This document shows, piece by piece, positions 16,112 through 23,573 of a DNA stretch of 41,783 bases (positions are counted from its first letter, which is position 1; the number at the start of each line of letters is the position of its first letter). This stretch comes from DASXMT01 sp036521415 (lineage in GTDB: Bacteria > Actinomycetota > Acidimicrobiia > Acidimicrobiales > RAAP-2), in assembly GCA_036521415.1 (NCBI GenBank), contig DATDHU010000150.1, forward strand, positions 1-41,783. The letters run 5' to 3'. The translations under genes were made by a program, and so were the position numbers. The notes beneath the pieces were generated by a model, which had not been told where the DNA came from, searched no databases, and saw nothing but the letters and a program-made list of their open reading frames with translations.

Positions 16112-16907
16112 GGACGGCACGCTCCACGTCGGGGGGCGGGACAGCGGCAGGAACGGGGCCCGGCAGAGCATCACCGGCAGGCAGGGTCTCGCCGGCCAGG
16201 TCCCTCTCACCAGCTGGCAGCGTCTCACCGGTCAGCCGTTCGATGGTCCGCTTGCCGGTCACCCGCCCGCCGGTGATGGTCACCGCCCGGTTGGCCAACG
16301 GCTCGACCAGATTGGACTCGTGGGAGGCGATGACCACGGTGGCCCCGCCGGCCGACGCCTCGGTGACCAGTTGGCCGAGGAGGGTCCGCGCGCCAGCGTC
16401 GAGACCGGCGTGGGGCTCGTCGAGCAACCAGAGCTCGGGCGACCGGGCCACCAACACGGCCAGGGCCACCCGCCGGCGTTGTCCGGCCGAGAGCTTTCCC
16501 GCGCTGGTCCGCAACAGCCGGCCGGCCAGGCCGAGCCGATCGCAGGCGACCGGGATCCGATCGGTCGACCCACCGGCGGCCCGGACGGCGAACCTGACGT
16601 TCTCCCGGACGGACAGGTCGTCGTAGAGATGGGAGGCGTGGGCGAGGAACCCGACTCGGCGCCGGAGGGCGGCCCGCTGACGGACGGGGTCGAGGCCGAG
16701 CACCGCCACCCGACCCGAGGCCGGTGCCACCAGCCCCGCACACAGCCGGAGCAGGCTGGTCTTCCCGGCCCCGTTCGGACCTTCGACCAGCAGGGTCTCG
16801 CCCACGGCGACCTCGAGATCGACGCCGGCAAGAAGGGGGAACCGACCCGACAACGCGACCGCGTCGTGGAGTGAGAGAGCAAGAGGAGAAGGGACTGCAC
16901 GGGCCAT
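16101..16907 (-). CDS. ccmA: ABC transporter ATP-binding protein CcmA
   Basis: A 268-residue ATPase subunit. Walker A is VEGPNGAGKTSLL near residues 41-53, the signature LSAGQRRRVALAVL near 138, Walker B WLLDEPHAGLDAGAR near 158 and the switch histidine in VIASHES near 193. The core ends near 220. The tail contains a short duplicated stretch, GETLPAGERDLAGETLPAG. The start is ATG 16907; the open frame extends upstream into unrelated sequence. Order and overlap with ccmB identify it as CcmA rather than a generic ABC ATPase. TAGCAT at 16919-16924 (minus) is a possible internal -10. Confidence 0.9.
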   Translation of the reverse strand: MARAVPSPLALSLHDAVALSGRFPLLAGVDLEVAVGETLLVEGPNGAGKTSLLRLCAGLVAPASGRVAVLGLDPVRQRAALRRRVGFLAHASHLYDDLSVRENVRFAVRAAGGSTDRIPVACDRLGLAGRLLRTSAGKLSAGQRRRVALAVLVARSPELWLLDEPHAGLDAGARTLLGQLVTEASAGGATVVIASHESNLVEPLANRAVTITGGRVTGKRTIERLTGETLPAGERDLAGETLPAGDALPGPVPAAVPPPDVERAVHVA

Positions 16908-16987
16908 AGCCGTCGACCATGCTACGGGCGGCGGGGTGCCTGGAGCCAGGCGGGTTCGGGTGGACCTCCCTGGCCCCCGACCCCCGG

Positions 16988-17908
16988 TCAGCTGGTGGCC
17001 AGGCGACCCAGATGGAGGTCGTTCAGGAGCCGGGAGAACTGGGCCGAGACCCAGCCCAGGTTGCCGGTCACCAACAGGAGCCCGAAGACGACCAGGATCA
17101 ACCCCCCGACCAGGTCGACGTAGCGCAGGCGGCCTCGGACCCGGGCGACCATGTCGGTCAGGCGCCCGAAGGCCAGCCCGCTCAGTAGGAAGGGAACCCC
17201 GAGACCCAGCGAATAGGCGATCAGGAGGGCGATGCCGCCGGTGAGGGTCCCCTGGTGGGACGCCAGGGTCAGCACGCTCCCGAGGACCGGGCCCAGGCAC
17301 GGTGTCCAGCCAAAGGCGAAGGCCATGCCCATGACCGGAGGCGCCCATACCCCGAGCAACGACGGTCGGGCCGAGAACCGGCGCTCGCCGGCCACCACCA
17401 TGGGCAGGCGGACGCCGGCGGCCATGGCCACCAGCACGGCACCGAAGGCCACGATGACTATGCCCGAGACGGTGTTGGCCAGCTGCTGGTGGGTCCGCAA
17501 CAGGTGCCCGATGGCCGAGGCGCTAGCCCCCAAGGCGGTGAACACGACGGTGAAACCGGCGATGAAGCCGAGCATGCCTCGGAACAGGCGGCTCCGCTGC
17601 CGGGCCAGCTCGTCGGGGCTGGGCGGGGCCACAGAGGGCAGCCCCGTCTCCTCGACCGGCGCTCCCGACGCCGGCATTCCGCCGGTCGACAGCGCCGTCG
17701 GCCCGCCGGTCGACAGCACCGGCGACAGGCGGGTGCCCCCGGCCCGTGCGGGCACGGCGGACAACTCGGCCGCGCTGAGCCCGGAGACCATCGAGAGGTA
17801 ACCGGGAACCAGGGGCAGCACGCACGGCGACAGGAAGGACAGGATCCCCGCCCCGAAGGCGACGAGCACCCCGAGCGGATCAGCGCTGACCGCGGCCAAT
17901 CCTCCCAT
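16988..17908 (-). CDS. ccdA: CcdA-like transmembrane thiol-electron carrier
   Basis: A 306-residue polytopic protein of the CcdA/DsbD beta family. The two redox cysteines sit in FLSPCVLPLVPGYLS near residue 29 and FGWTPCLGPVLGS near 205, the standard positions. It moves electrons from cytoplasmic thioredoxin to extracytoplasmic CcmG. An insert of about 55 polar residues (roughly 45-98) separates TM1 from TM2, longer than in compact CcdA proteins. AGGGG lies 8 nt before the ATG. It lies 10 bp downstream of gmd and 80 bp upstream of ccmA on the same strand. Confidence 0.9.
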   Translation of the reverse strand: MGGLAAVSADPLGVLVAFGAGILSFLSPCVLPLVPGYLSMVSGLSAAELSAVPARAGGTRLSPVLSTGGPTALSTGGMPASGAPVEETGLPSVAPPSPDELARQRSRLFRGMLGFIAGFTVVFTALGASASAIGHLLRTHQQLANTVSGIVIVAFGAVLVAMAAGVRLPMVVAGERRFSARPSLLGVWAPPVMGMAFAFGWTPCLGPVLGSVLTLASHQGTLTGGIALLIAYSLGLGVPFLLSGLAFGRLTDMVARVRGRLRYVDLVGGLILVVFGLLLVTGNLGWVSAQFSRLLNDLHLGRLATS

Positions 17909-17918
17909 CGGGCGACCC

Positions 17919-18896
17919 CTAGGTGAGCTTGGCTCGCATCAGAGCCAGGTCGGCCTCGACCATCATCTGGACGAGGGTGGGAAAGTCGACGTCGCGGTGC
18001 CAGCCCAGCACCTTTTCGGCCTTTCGCGGGTCTCCCACCAGCAGATCCACTTCGGCCGGGCGCAGGAAACGCTCGTCGATGGTGACGTACTTCTCCCAGT
18101 CGAGCCCGGCGGCGGCAAAGGCGAGCTCGACCAGTTCCCGGACCGAGTGCGTCTCACCGGTGGCCACCACGTAGTCGTCGGGCTCGTCCTGCTGCAGCAT
18201 CATCCACATGGCCCGCACGTAGTCGGCGGCGAACCCCCAGTCCCTCTGGGCGTCGAGGTTCCCGAGGGCCAGCGTCTTGTCGATACCGGCGGCGATGCGG
18301 GCCACTCCGTGGGTCACCTTGCGGGTCACGAACTCCAGGCCGCGGCGGGGGGACTCGTGGTTGAACAGGATCCCCGAGGAGGCGTGCAGGTTGTAACTCT
18401 CCCGGTAGTTCACGGTGATCCAGTGCCCGTACACCTTGGCCACGCCGTACGGGCTGCGTGGATAGAACGGCGTGCTCTCCCGCTGGGGGACCTCTTGCAC
18501 CTTCCCGAACATCTCGGAGGAACTGGCCTGGTAGAAGCGGATCTCCGGATCGACCGTGCGGATGGCGTCGAGCACGCGGGTCACCCCGAGCGCAGTGGTC
18601 TCGCCGGTCAGGACGGGCTGGCTCCACGAGGTCTGCACGAACGACTGGGCAGCCAGGTTGTAGACCTCGGCGGGCCGGTGGTCCCTCAGGATGCCGATCA
18701 TCGAGACCTCGTCGAACAGGTCGCCGGCCACCAGGGTCAGGCGATCCTCGATGTGGGCGATCCGCTCGAAGGTCACCGTGCTCGATCGCCGGACCATCCC
18801 GATGACCTCGTAGCCCTCGTCCAAGAGCAGCTCGGCCAGGTAGGAGCCGTCCTGACCGGTGACGCCGGTGATCAGTGCTCGCTTCGCCATCGTCAT
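17919..18896 (-). CDS. gmd: GDP-mannose 4,6-dehydratase
   Basis: A 325-residue extended short-chain dehydrogenase. The NADP-binding motif TGVTGQDGSYLAELL lies near residues 9-23, YNLAAQSFV near 78 and the catalytic Y-x3-K in SPYGVAKVYGHW near 148. NHESPRRG and RDWGFAADYV are Gmd signatures. It converts GDP-mannose to GDP-4-keto-6-deoxymannose, the precursor of GDP-fucose or rhamnose-type sugars. The start MTMAKR at 18896 is set by GAGGAG about 4-6 nt upstream and by the ATGA overlap with the preceding enoyl-CoA hydratase stop. No fucose synthase gene is nearby. Confidence 0.92.
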   Translation of the reverse strand: MTMAKRALITGVTGQDGSYLAELLLDEGYEVIGMVRRSSTVTFERIAHIEDRLTLVAGDLFDEVSMIGILRDHRPAEVYNLAAQSFVQTSWSQPVLTGETTALGVTRVLDAIRTVDPEIRFYQASSSEMFGKVQEVPQRESTPFYPRSPYGVAKVYGHWITVNYRESYNLHASSGILFNHESPRRGLEFVTRKVTHGVARIAAGIDKTLALGNLDAQRDWGFAADYVRAMWMMLQQDEPDDYVVATGETHSVRELVELAFAAAGLDWEKYVTIDERFLRPAEVDLLVGDPRKAEKVLGWHRDVDFPTLVQMMVEADLALMRAKLT

Positions 18897-19744
18897 GTGC
18901 TCCTCAGGTCGTCTCGGGCTTGTCGGGGGGGAAGCTCCTGCCACTCGGGCGGGCGCTTTGCCGCGAACGCGGCGATACCCTCAGCAGCCTCGGCCGTCTG
19001 GCTGGTGACCGTCAACATGGCATGCAGGTAGGCCAGCGCGTCGGCGGCATCTGAATCCCAGACAGCGTAGAACGATTCGCGCCCCAGCCTCATCGCACCG
19101 GGCGGCTTCGAGGCGAGGGTGGCAGCCAGGGAGGCCACGGCCCCGTCCAGCTCGTCGTGGGGGACGACGGAGGTGACGAACCCGATCCGGTCGGCCTCGG
19201 CGGCGTCGACCACCCGGCTGGTCAGCATGAGCTCGAGCGCCTTCTTCGGCGGCATGGAGCGGACCAGGGGCACGGTCACCATGTAGGGCCAGAGCCCAAC
19301 GTTCAGCTCGGGCGCGCCGAACCGGGCCCGCTCCGACGCGACCACCAGGTCACAGGCCAAGGCCAATCCCATGCCGCCGGCCATGGCCCACCCCTGGACC
19401 CTGGCGATCGTGGGCTTACCCAGGTGCCACATCTCCTGGAACAGCGTGGCCATCCAGCCCCGGGCATCGTGGTGGTCGAGGAAGCCGTCGGTGCCCCCGC
19501 CCGCCCCTTCGGGCGCCATGCCCGACAGGTCGGCGCCGGCACAGAAGGCCTGATCGCCCGCCCCGGTGAGGACCACCACCCGCACACTCGGGTCGCTCTT
19601 GGCCGCTTCCAGCTCCCGGCGCAACCCGGCGATGACGTCCCACGTCACGGCGTTGCGGCGCTCCGGCCGGTTGATGGTGAGCGTGAGCACACCATGGTGG
19701 TGCCCGACGAGGAGGTCGGATTTGGCCGGATCGTCCTTGGTCAC
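18893..19744 (-). CDS. Enoyl-CoA hydratase/isomerase family protein
   Basis: A 283-residue crotonase-fold protein. Oxyanion-hole motifs are AFCAGADLSGM near residues 66-76 and GWAMAGGMGLALACDLV near 117-133. A catalytic glutamate may be in GAPELNVGLWP. It is typical of hydratases in fatty-acid or amino-acid breakdown; the exact substrate is not readable. GTG 19744 is preceded by TAGCGT ending 6 nt upstream, suggesting a leaderless transcript. It overlaps gmd by ATGA, an odd metabolic pairing, and appears to be the first gene of the run that continues into ccm. Confidence 0.88.
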   Translation of the reverse strand: MTKDDPAKSDLLVGHHHGVLTLTINRPERRNAVTWDVIAGLRRELEAAKSDPSVRVVVLTGAGDQAFCAGADLSGMAPEGAGGGTDGFLDHHDARGWMATLFQEMWHLGKPTIARVQGWAMAGGMGLALACDLVVASERARFGAPELNVGLWPYMVTVPLVRSMPPKKALELMLTSRVVDAAEADRIGFVTSVVPHDELDGAVASLAATLASKPPGAMRLGRESFYAVWDSDAADALAYLHAMLTVTSQTAEAAEGIAAFAAKRPPEWQELPPRQARDDLRST

Positions 19745-19750
19745 CGCACG

Positions 19751-19756
19751 ACGCTA
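19751..19756 (-). promoter_or_regulatory. Candidate -10 for the enoyl-CoA hydratase/gmd/ccd/ccm run
   Basis: TAGCGT on the minus strand ends 6 nt before GTG 19744 and fits TANNNT. It may be the main promoter of the 10-kb minus-strand gene run. The same hexamer recurs at 25556 and 32486 upstream of other genes. Confidence 0.5.
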
Positions 19757-19797
19757 TCCCGTCACCTTGAGGGAGCGGAAAAAGGCCGGGGCCGAAC

Positions 19798-19803
19798 TAC
19801 CGT
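19798..19803 (+). promoter_or_regulatory. Candidate -10 for the glycosyltransferase
   Basis: TACCGT ends 6 nt before the ATT at 19810, the position where homology requires the protein to begin. The same hexamer with 7-nt spacing precedes cysS. It supports leaderless initiation at ATT. Confidence 0.4.
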
Positions 19804-19809
19804 GTCCCC

Positions 19810-20880
19810 ATTCCGACCGCTGCGCTCGTCTCGTTCCGCCTCGGGGGCTCCGACGGGGTCTCGGTCGAGGCCACCAAATGGGCGGGCGCCCTCGGTACGC
19901 TCGGCTACCGGGTCTACTCGGTGGCCGGCGAGGGGCCAGTGGACCGGTTGCTGCCCGGCCTGTCCATCGGGTCGGACTCGCCGCCCACCTACGACGAGGT
20001 GATCGGCGCGCTGGACGGAGCCGACCTGGTGGTGGTGGAGAACCTCTGCTCGCTCCCGCTCAACCGGGCCGCGGCCGACCTCGTGGCCCGTGCGCTTGCC
20101 GGCCGGCCGGCCGTCCTACACCATCACGATCTTCCCTGGCAGCGTCCACAGTTCGTCGACGCACCCCCGCCCCCCGACGACCCCCGATGGTCGCACGTGA
20201 CGATAAACGAGCTCAGCCGCATCGAGCTCAGGGCGCGGGGCATCACCGCCGCCACCGTGTACAACGCATTCGACACGGGCAGGGGCCTGGCCGGACCCGG
20301 TGACGAGCCGATCGATGACGGGCACGGGGACCATATGCGCCGAAGTGCCCTCCGTCGGCGCCTGGGGATCGACACGGGCGCCCGGGTCGTCCTGCAACCG
20401 ACCAGGGCCATCCCTCGGAAGAACGTGGCGGCCGGCATCGCCGTGGCCGAGTTCCTGGGCGCCACCTACTGGTTGCTCGGGCCGGCCGAGGACGGCTATG
20501 GGCCCGAGGCAGCCCGATTGCTCGACGCCAGTCGGGCTCCGGTGGTCTTCGGCTGGAACGACCCCTCACCGCCCCCGGTCGAGGATGCCTACGCCGCCTG
20601 TGACGTGGTTGCCCTCCCGTCGACCTGGGAGGGGTTCGGGAACCCGACCATCGAGTCGGCCATCCATCGTCGGCCGTTGGCCATCGGGCCCTACCCGGTG
20701 GCCGCCGAGCTCGCTGCCTTCGGGTTCCGCTGGTTCCCGGTGGACCGCCCAGCGGCGCTCGCCGCCTGGCTGGCGGACCCCGATCCGGCGCTGCTCGACC
20801 ACAACGCGGCCGTCGCCGATGCGCATTTCTCGTTGCGCGACCTCCCCGATCGGATCAGGCCGGTCCTGCCGGAGGTCTGA
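19810..20880 (+). CDS. GT4-like glycosyltransferase, apparently starting at ATT
   Basis: A GT-B fold glycosyltransferase of about 356 residues. The N-terminal stretch ALVSFRLGGSDGVSVEATKW is typical of the family, and its beginning is only encoded upstream of the first conventional start (GTG 19921). In that frame a TGA lies at 19768-19770 and no ATG, GTG or TTG occurs before 19921; ATT at 19810 is the best-placed near-cognate codon. The C-terminal donor site is seen in LPSTWEGFGNPTIESAIH near residue 275. Acceptor and sugar are unknown. It is divergent from the enoyl-CoA hydratase. A frameshift or sequencing error just upstream is the alternative explanation. Confidence 0.75.
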   Translation: MPTAALVSFRLGGSDGVSVEATKWAGALGTLGYRVYSVAGEGPVDRLLPGLSIGSDSPPTYDEVIGALDGADLVVVENLCSLPLNRAAADLVARALAGRPAVLHHHDLPWQRPQFVDAPPPPDDPRWSHVTINELSRIELRARGITAATVYNAFDTGRGLAGPGDEPIDDGHGDHMRRSALRRRLGIDTGARVVLQPTRAIPRKNVAAGIAVAEFLGATYWLLGPAEDGYGPEAARLLDASRAPVVFGWNDPSPPPVEDAYAACDVVALPSTWEGFGNPTIESAIHRRPLAIGPYPVAAELAAFGFRWFPVDRPAALAAWLADPDPALLDHNAAVADAHFSLRDLPDRIRPVLPEV

Positions 20881-20922
20881 GGCACCGGCACCGGCCATTA
20901 CCGGGCATTTCGGGGGCACGAG

Positions 20923-20928
20923 TAGCAT
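20923..20928 (+). promoter_or_regulatory. Candidate -10 for leaderless tetR
   Basis: TAGCAT ends 7 nt before the ATG at 20936 and fits TANNNT. The earlier ATG (20927) overlaps this hexamer, so it could not be translated from such a transcript. Confidence 0.45.
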
Positions 20929-20935
20929 GACCAGG

Positions 20936-21676
20936 ATGAGCGAGGCGCTGGCTGCCGACCCAATGGACGACGGTCCCGGCCCCAGGCGATCAGCGCCCGC
21001 GACCGGGAGGCGATTGACCGCCGGCGAGCGACGCGACCAGCTCTTCGACGTGGCCCTCTCCCTGTTTGCCGAGCGCGGCTACGCGGCGACCACCATGGAC
21101 GACATTGCTGAGGCTGCCGGGGTGACCAAGCCACTCGTCTACCAGCACTTTGACTCGAAGCGGGCGCTCTACTTGGAGCTGATGGACTTCGTGTCCCACA
21201 AGGTCATCGACGCCATCGCCACGTCGACGGCCCAGGCCGACGGCCCGCGCCAGCAAGTCGAGCTGGGCTTCGCCGCCTACTTCGAACTGGTGGTCGGCAA
21301 CGAGGACGCCTTCCGGCTGCTCTACGGCCGAGATGCGCCTGATGACCCCGAGCTGGGTGACGCACTCCGCCGGGTGGAAGACGCCATCGCCGAGGCCATC
21401 GACCCGCTCATCGATGCCGGGCTCGACCCCGAACACCGCCTCTTGTTGGCCTATGCCGTCGTGGGAATGGCCGAAGGCGCCAGTCGGCACTGGATGGCCG
21501 GCCGTAGCGCGCGTGACCGCGCCGCAGGCGACCCAGGTAGCGCCGGCACCGCCGCAGGCGGCACGGACGCCGGCGACCCCGACGACCGGGCGGCCACCAG
21601 CCTGGACGCCGGGATCCTGGCCATCCGCCTGGCCGACCTGGCCTGGGCCGGCCTGCGCCAGGTCCACCGCGTCTGA
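20936..21676 (+). CDS. TetR-family transcriptional regulator
   Basis: A 246-residue TetR regulator. The helix-turn-helix lies near residues 28-75 (RRDQLFDVALSLFAERGYAA, then DIAEAAGVTKPLVYQHF). The ligand-binding half carries a Gly/Ala/Asp-rich loop near 195-220 (GSAGTAAGGTDAGDPDD), probably disordered. ATG 20936 is chosen because a -10-like TAGCAT ends 7 nt before it; ATG 20927 is the alternative. It starts 55 bp after the glycosyltransferase and is convergent with the rskA-like gene. Effector and targets unknown. Confidence 0.87.
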   Translation: MSEALAADPMDDGPGPRRSAPATGRRLTAGERRDQLFDVALSLFAERGYAATTMDDIAEAAGVTKPLVYQHFDSKRALYLELMDFVSHKVIDAIATSTAQADGPRQQVELGFAAYFELVVGNEDAFRLLYGRDAPDDPELGDALRRVEDAIAEAIDPLIDAGLDPEHRLLLAYAVVGMAEGASRHWMAGRSARDRAAGDPGSAGTAAGGTDAGDPDDRAATSLDAGILAIRLADLAWAGLRQVHRV

Positions 21677-21732
21677 TCGGCTGTCGCCATCTGATCAGGC
21701 CTAGGTCCCACTTGCGGCTGCAGTCCCCGATC

Positions 21733-22638
21733 TCAGGCCTGGACGGCCCCTCGTACGACCGGCTGGTGGGTCGGCTGCAACACGCCCCCCGACCGTTCCG
21801 CCGTGATGGCGAACGAGGACACCGGTGCCTTGGGGTTGATGCTGAACGCGGTCACTGACGGGTCAGAGCCGAGGAGGCCCAGTGAGATCAACTGCCCGTT
21901 GATCTGCCCCCACAGCTGGTACGTCTTGCCCGCCGGTAGCTTGGCGAGATCCTGAGGTATCAGGTAGGCAGCACCGGTCGACGTGAGAGCGACCGTCACC
22001 GAGGGGCCGTTGGCGTGGGTCGCTCCGGAGGGAACCAGCTTCACCCGCTTGGTGGACGGCTCTTCCAGCGCGGTCTGGACGGCGCCGGTTAGCCCGGGCT
22101 TGCTGGCTGCCGTTTGCAGGTGGCCGACCTGATTGTTCAGGTGCGCGACCTGGACACCGAGCAGGATGGCCAACACGGCGGCAGCCGTGGCCACCAGGGT
22201 GATCCCCCGGGTCACCAGGCGATGGCGCCGGCGGCTCTGGTCGAGGGGCACGACGGCCGCCATCTCTGGGGATCCGGCCTCCGGCGATCCGGGCGCGGTC
22301 CTTCCGGCGGCGGTGCGTTCGGCCTCCTCGTCGGCGAGCACGTCGTGGGTGCCCGGTGGGCGCTCCAGACGGGCCGCCAGCTTCTCCCAGGCCGGGCCGC
22401 CCGGGCTCTCGAGCCGATCGGCGATCCGGTCCCACAGCTCGGCGGGAGCCTCGGCGCCGGAGTTGGCCAGAAGGCCGGCGACCTCATGATGGCGAGCCAC
22501 TTCGGCCGAACACCGGGGGCAGTCCCGAAGGTGGGCTTCGACCAGAGCCGACTCGTCGGGATCGAGCGCGTCGAGAGCGTACGCACCCAGAAGGTCGGCA
22601 ACCTCGTCATGGGGCATGCCGCTCACGGGTCTCATCAC
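21733..22638 (-). CDS. Anti-sigma-K factor RskA-like membrane protein
   Basis: A 301-residue anti-sigma factor. The N-terminal ZAS-type zinc motif HLRDCPRC (H-x3-C-x2-C) lies near residues 36-43. A TM helix near 143-163 (GITLVATAAAVLAILLG) is followed by an extracytoplasmic RskA C-terminal domain (GKTYQLWGQINGQLISLG). Such proteins hold the ECF sigma factor at the membrane until proteolysed. The ATG overlaps the sigma TGA by ATGA, so the two are coupled. About 50 extra residues near 85-135 form a charged cytoplasmic linker. Confidence 0.9.
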   Translation of the reverse strand: MMRPVSGMPHDEVADLLGAYALDALDPDESALVEAHLRDCPRCSAEVARHHEVAGLLANSGAEAPAELWDRIADRLESPGGPAWEKLAARLERPPGTHDVLADEEAERTAAGRTAPGSPEAGSPEMAAVVPLDQSRRRHRLVTRGITLVATAAAVLAILLGVQVAHLNNQVGHLQTAASKPGLTGAVQTALEEPSTKRVKLVPSGATHANGPSVTVALTSTGAAYLIPQDLAKLPAGKTYQLWGQINGQLISLGLLGSDPSVTAFSINPKAPVSSFAITAERSGGVLQPTHQPVVRGAVQA

Positions 22639-23216
22639 AGGTTCACTCCAGCTGGCTCTACGCCCCGATCGGCCAGGCTGGCGCGCAGTTTGGTCAGGCC
22701 CGTCCTGATCCGGCTCTTCACTGTTCCCTCGGGCGCCTGCAGCATGCTTGCCACCTCGCGATACGTGTGACCGCCGAAGTAGGCCAGCTCGATGGGCCTC
22801 CGCATCTCGTCGGGAAGGTCGGCCAGGGACTCCTTGACCTGATCGGCCACGGCCAGATCCCAGACGTGGTGCTCGAGGTCGTACCCGGCAGTGGCCGTCT
22901 CACGGGACGTCCGCTCCTCCCGGCGCTTACGCGACTCCTCCGACCGGATCACGTCCACCGACTTCCCATGGGTGCGAGCCAAGAGGAAGGAGCGCAGCGT
23001 TCCTCGCTGCGAGTCGAACTTCTCGGGATGCTGCCACAGGTCCAAGAACACTTCTTGGGTGATCTCCTCGGCTGAGGGGTCGTGTCGGAGAACCCGGCGG
23101 GCCAGCGCGTGGACGGCTCCGCCGTGGCGCCGATAGGCCTCGGCCATCGCCGGCTCATGCCATCGGGCGATCGCCACCACCAAGTTGGCGTCGCTCGCCG
23201 TCTCCAGATCGATCAT
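22635..23216 (-). CDS. ECF RNA polymerase sigma factor, SigK-like
   Basis: A 193-residue ECF sigma factor. Region 2 includes PSAEEITQEVFLDLWQHPEKF near residues 48-68. Region 4 includes HTYREVASMLQAPEGTVKSR near 150-170. The adjacent RskA-type anti-sigma points to the SigK branch. An in-frame GTG at 23225 is possible, but a SigK-type promoter lies directly over it: CCATCC and CCGAAGA spaced by 16 bp, with the -10 ending at 23227. ATG 23216 is therefore the likelier start, giving a leaderless or nearly leaderless mRNA. Confidence 0.88.
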   Translation of the reverse strand: MIDLETASDANLVVAIARWHEPAMAEAYRRHGGAVHALARRVLRHDPSAEEITQEVFLDLWQHPEKFDSQRGTLRSFLLARTHGKSVDVIRSEESRKRREERTSRETATAGYDLEHHVWDLAVADQVKESLADLPDEMRRPIELAYFGGHTYREVASMLQAPEGTVKSRIRTGLTKLRASLADRGVEPAGVNL

Positions 23217-23573
23217 CCCGGTCACGTCTTCGGAACCGGCGGCCGGACCGGATGGCCGGACGGGCGAATTCTCCGATTTTCGGCCCCCGCCGCTGACCGT
23301 CGACCACCAGGTTCGAGTCGACGCTCCAGTGGATCATCGAATCCGAGCTCGTACACCCATTGACCCCCGAAGTGTGCACGGTCAGTTTGTCACCTGTCCG
23401 TCATCCGGTCTGATCCCAGCGCCGAAGGCCCGCGCAGAGAGGCGAGACCCGCTCGGTCGAGACGGGGCTCCCCGGCCAGGACCAGAAACGGTTGCTACCA
23501 TTCCGGTGCGGGCCGGTGATCGGTATGGCCTGCCCGCGGTCATCCAGAACTCGGCTCACCACGAAGAAGAGAC
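23217..23573. other. Gene-free divergent intergenic region (357 bp)
   Basis: The only gap over 300 bp. At its left end is the SigK-type promoter. A mismatched hairpin lies at 23444-23451/23463-23470 (GAGACCCG against CGGGGCTC), without a T-run. TACCAT at 23496-23501 is a possible -10 for the ferritin-like gene and would give a leader of about 65 nt. No convincing ORF was seen in either direction. Confidence 0.5.
23227..23255 (-). promoter_or_regulatory. Candidate SigK-type autoregulatory promoter
   Basis: On the minus strand CCATCC (23250-23255) is followed after 16 bp by CCGAAGA (23227-23233). The mycobacterial SigK consensus, as I recall it, is CCATCC-N16/17-CCGAATC, so five of seven -10 positions and all -35 positions agree. 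It ends 10 nt before ATG 23216 of the sigma gene itself. Confidence 0.5.

Noticed and set aside
21530..21600. Gly/Ala/Asp-rich insert in the TetR protein as a frameshift
   Set aside because: The frame resumes with normal helical sequence (LDAGILAIRLADLAWAGL) and length is a multiple of three, so it is a low-complexity loop.
21696..21741. CAGGCCT / AGGCCTG as a terminator between tetR and the rskA-like gene
   Set aside because: The 7-bp arms are 32 nt apart and AGGCCT is self-complementary, so pairing is weak; it also overlaps the rskA stop.
23312..23345. GGTTCGAGTC and GAATCC stretches as part of a tRNA gene
   Set aside because: Only the T-arm-like string is present; no acceptor stem, D-arm or anticodon arm could be assembled. 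No tRNA or rRNA gene was found elsewhere in the window.
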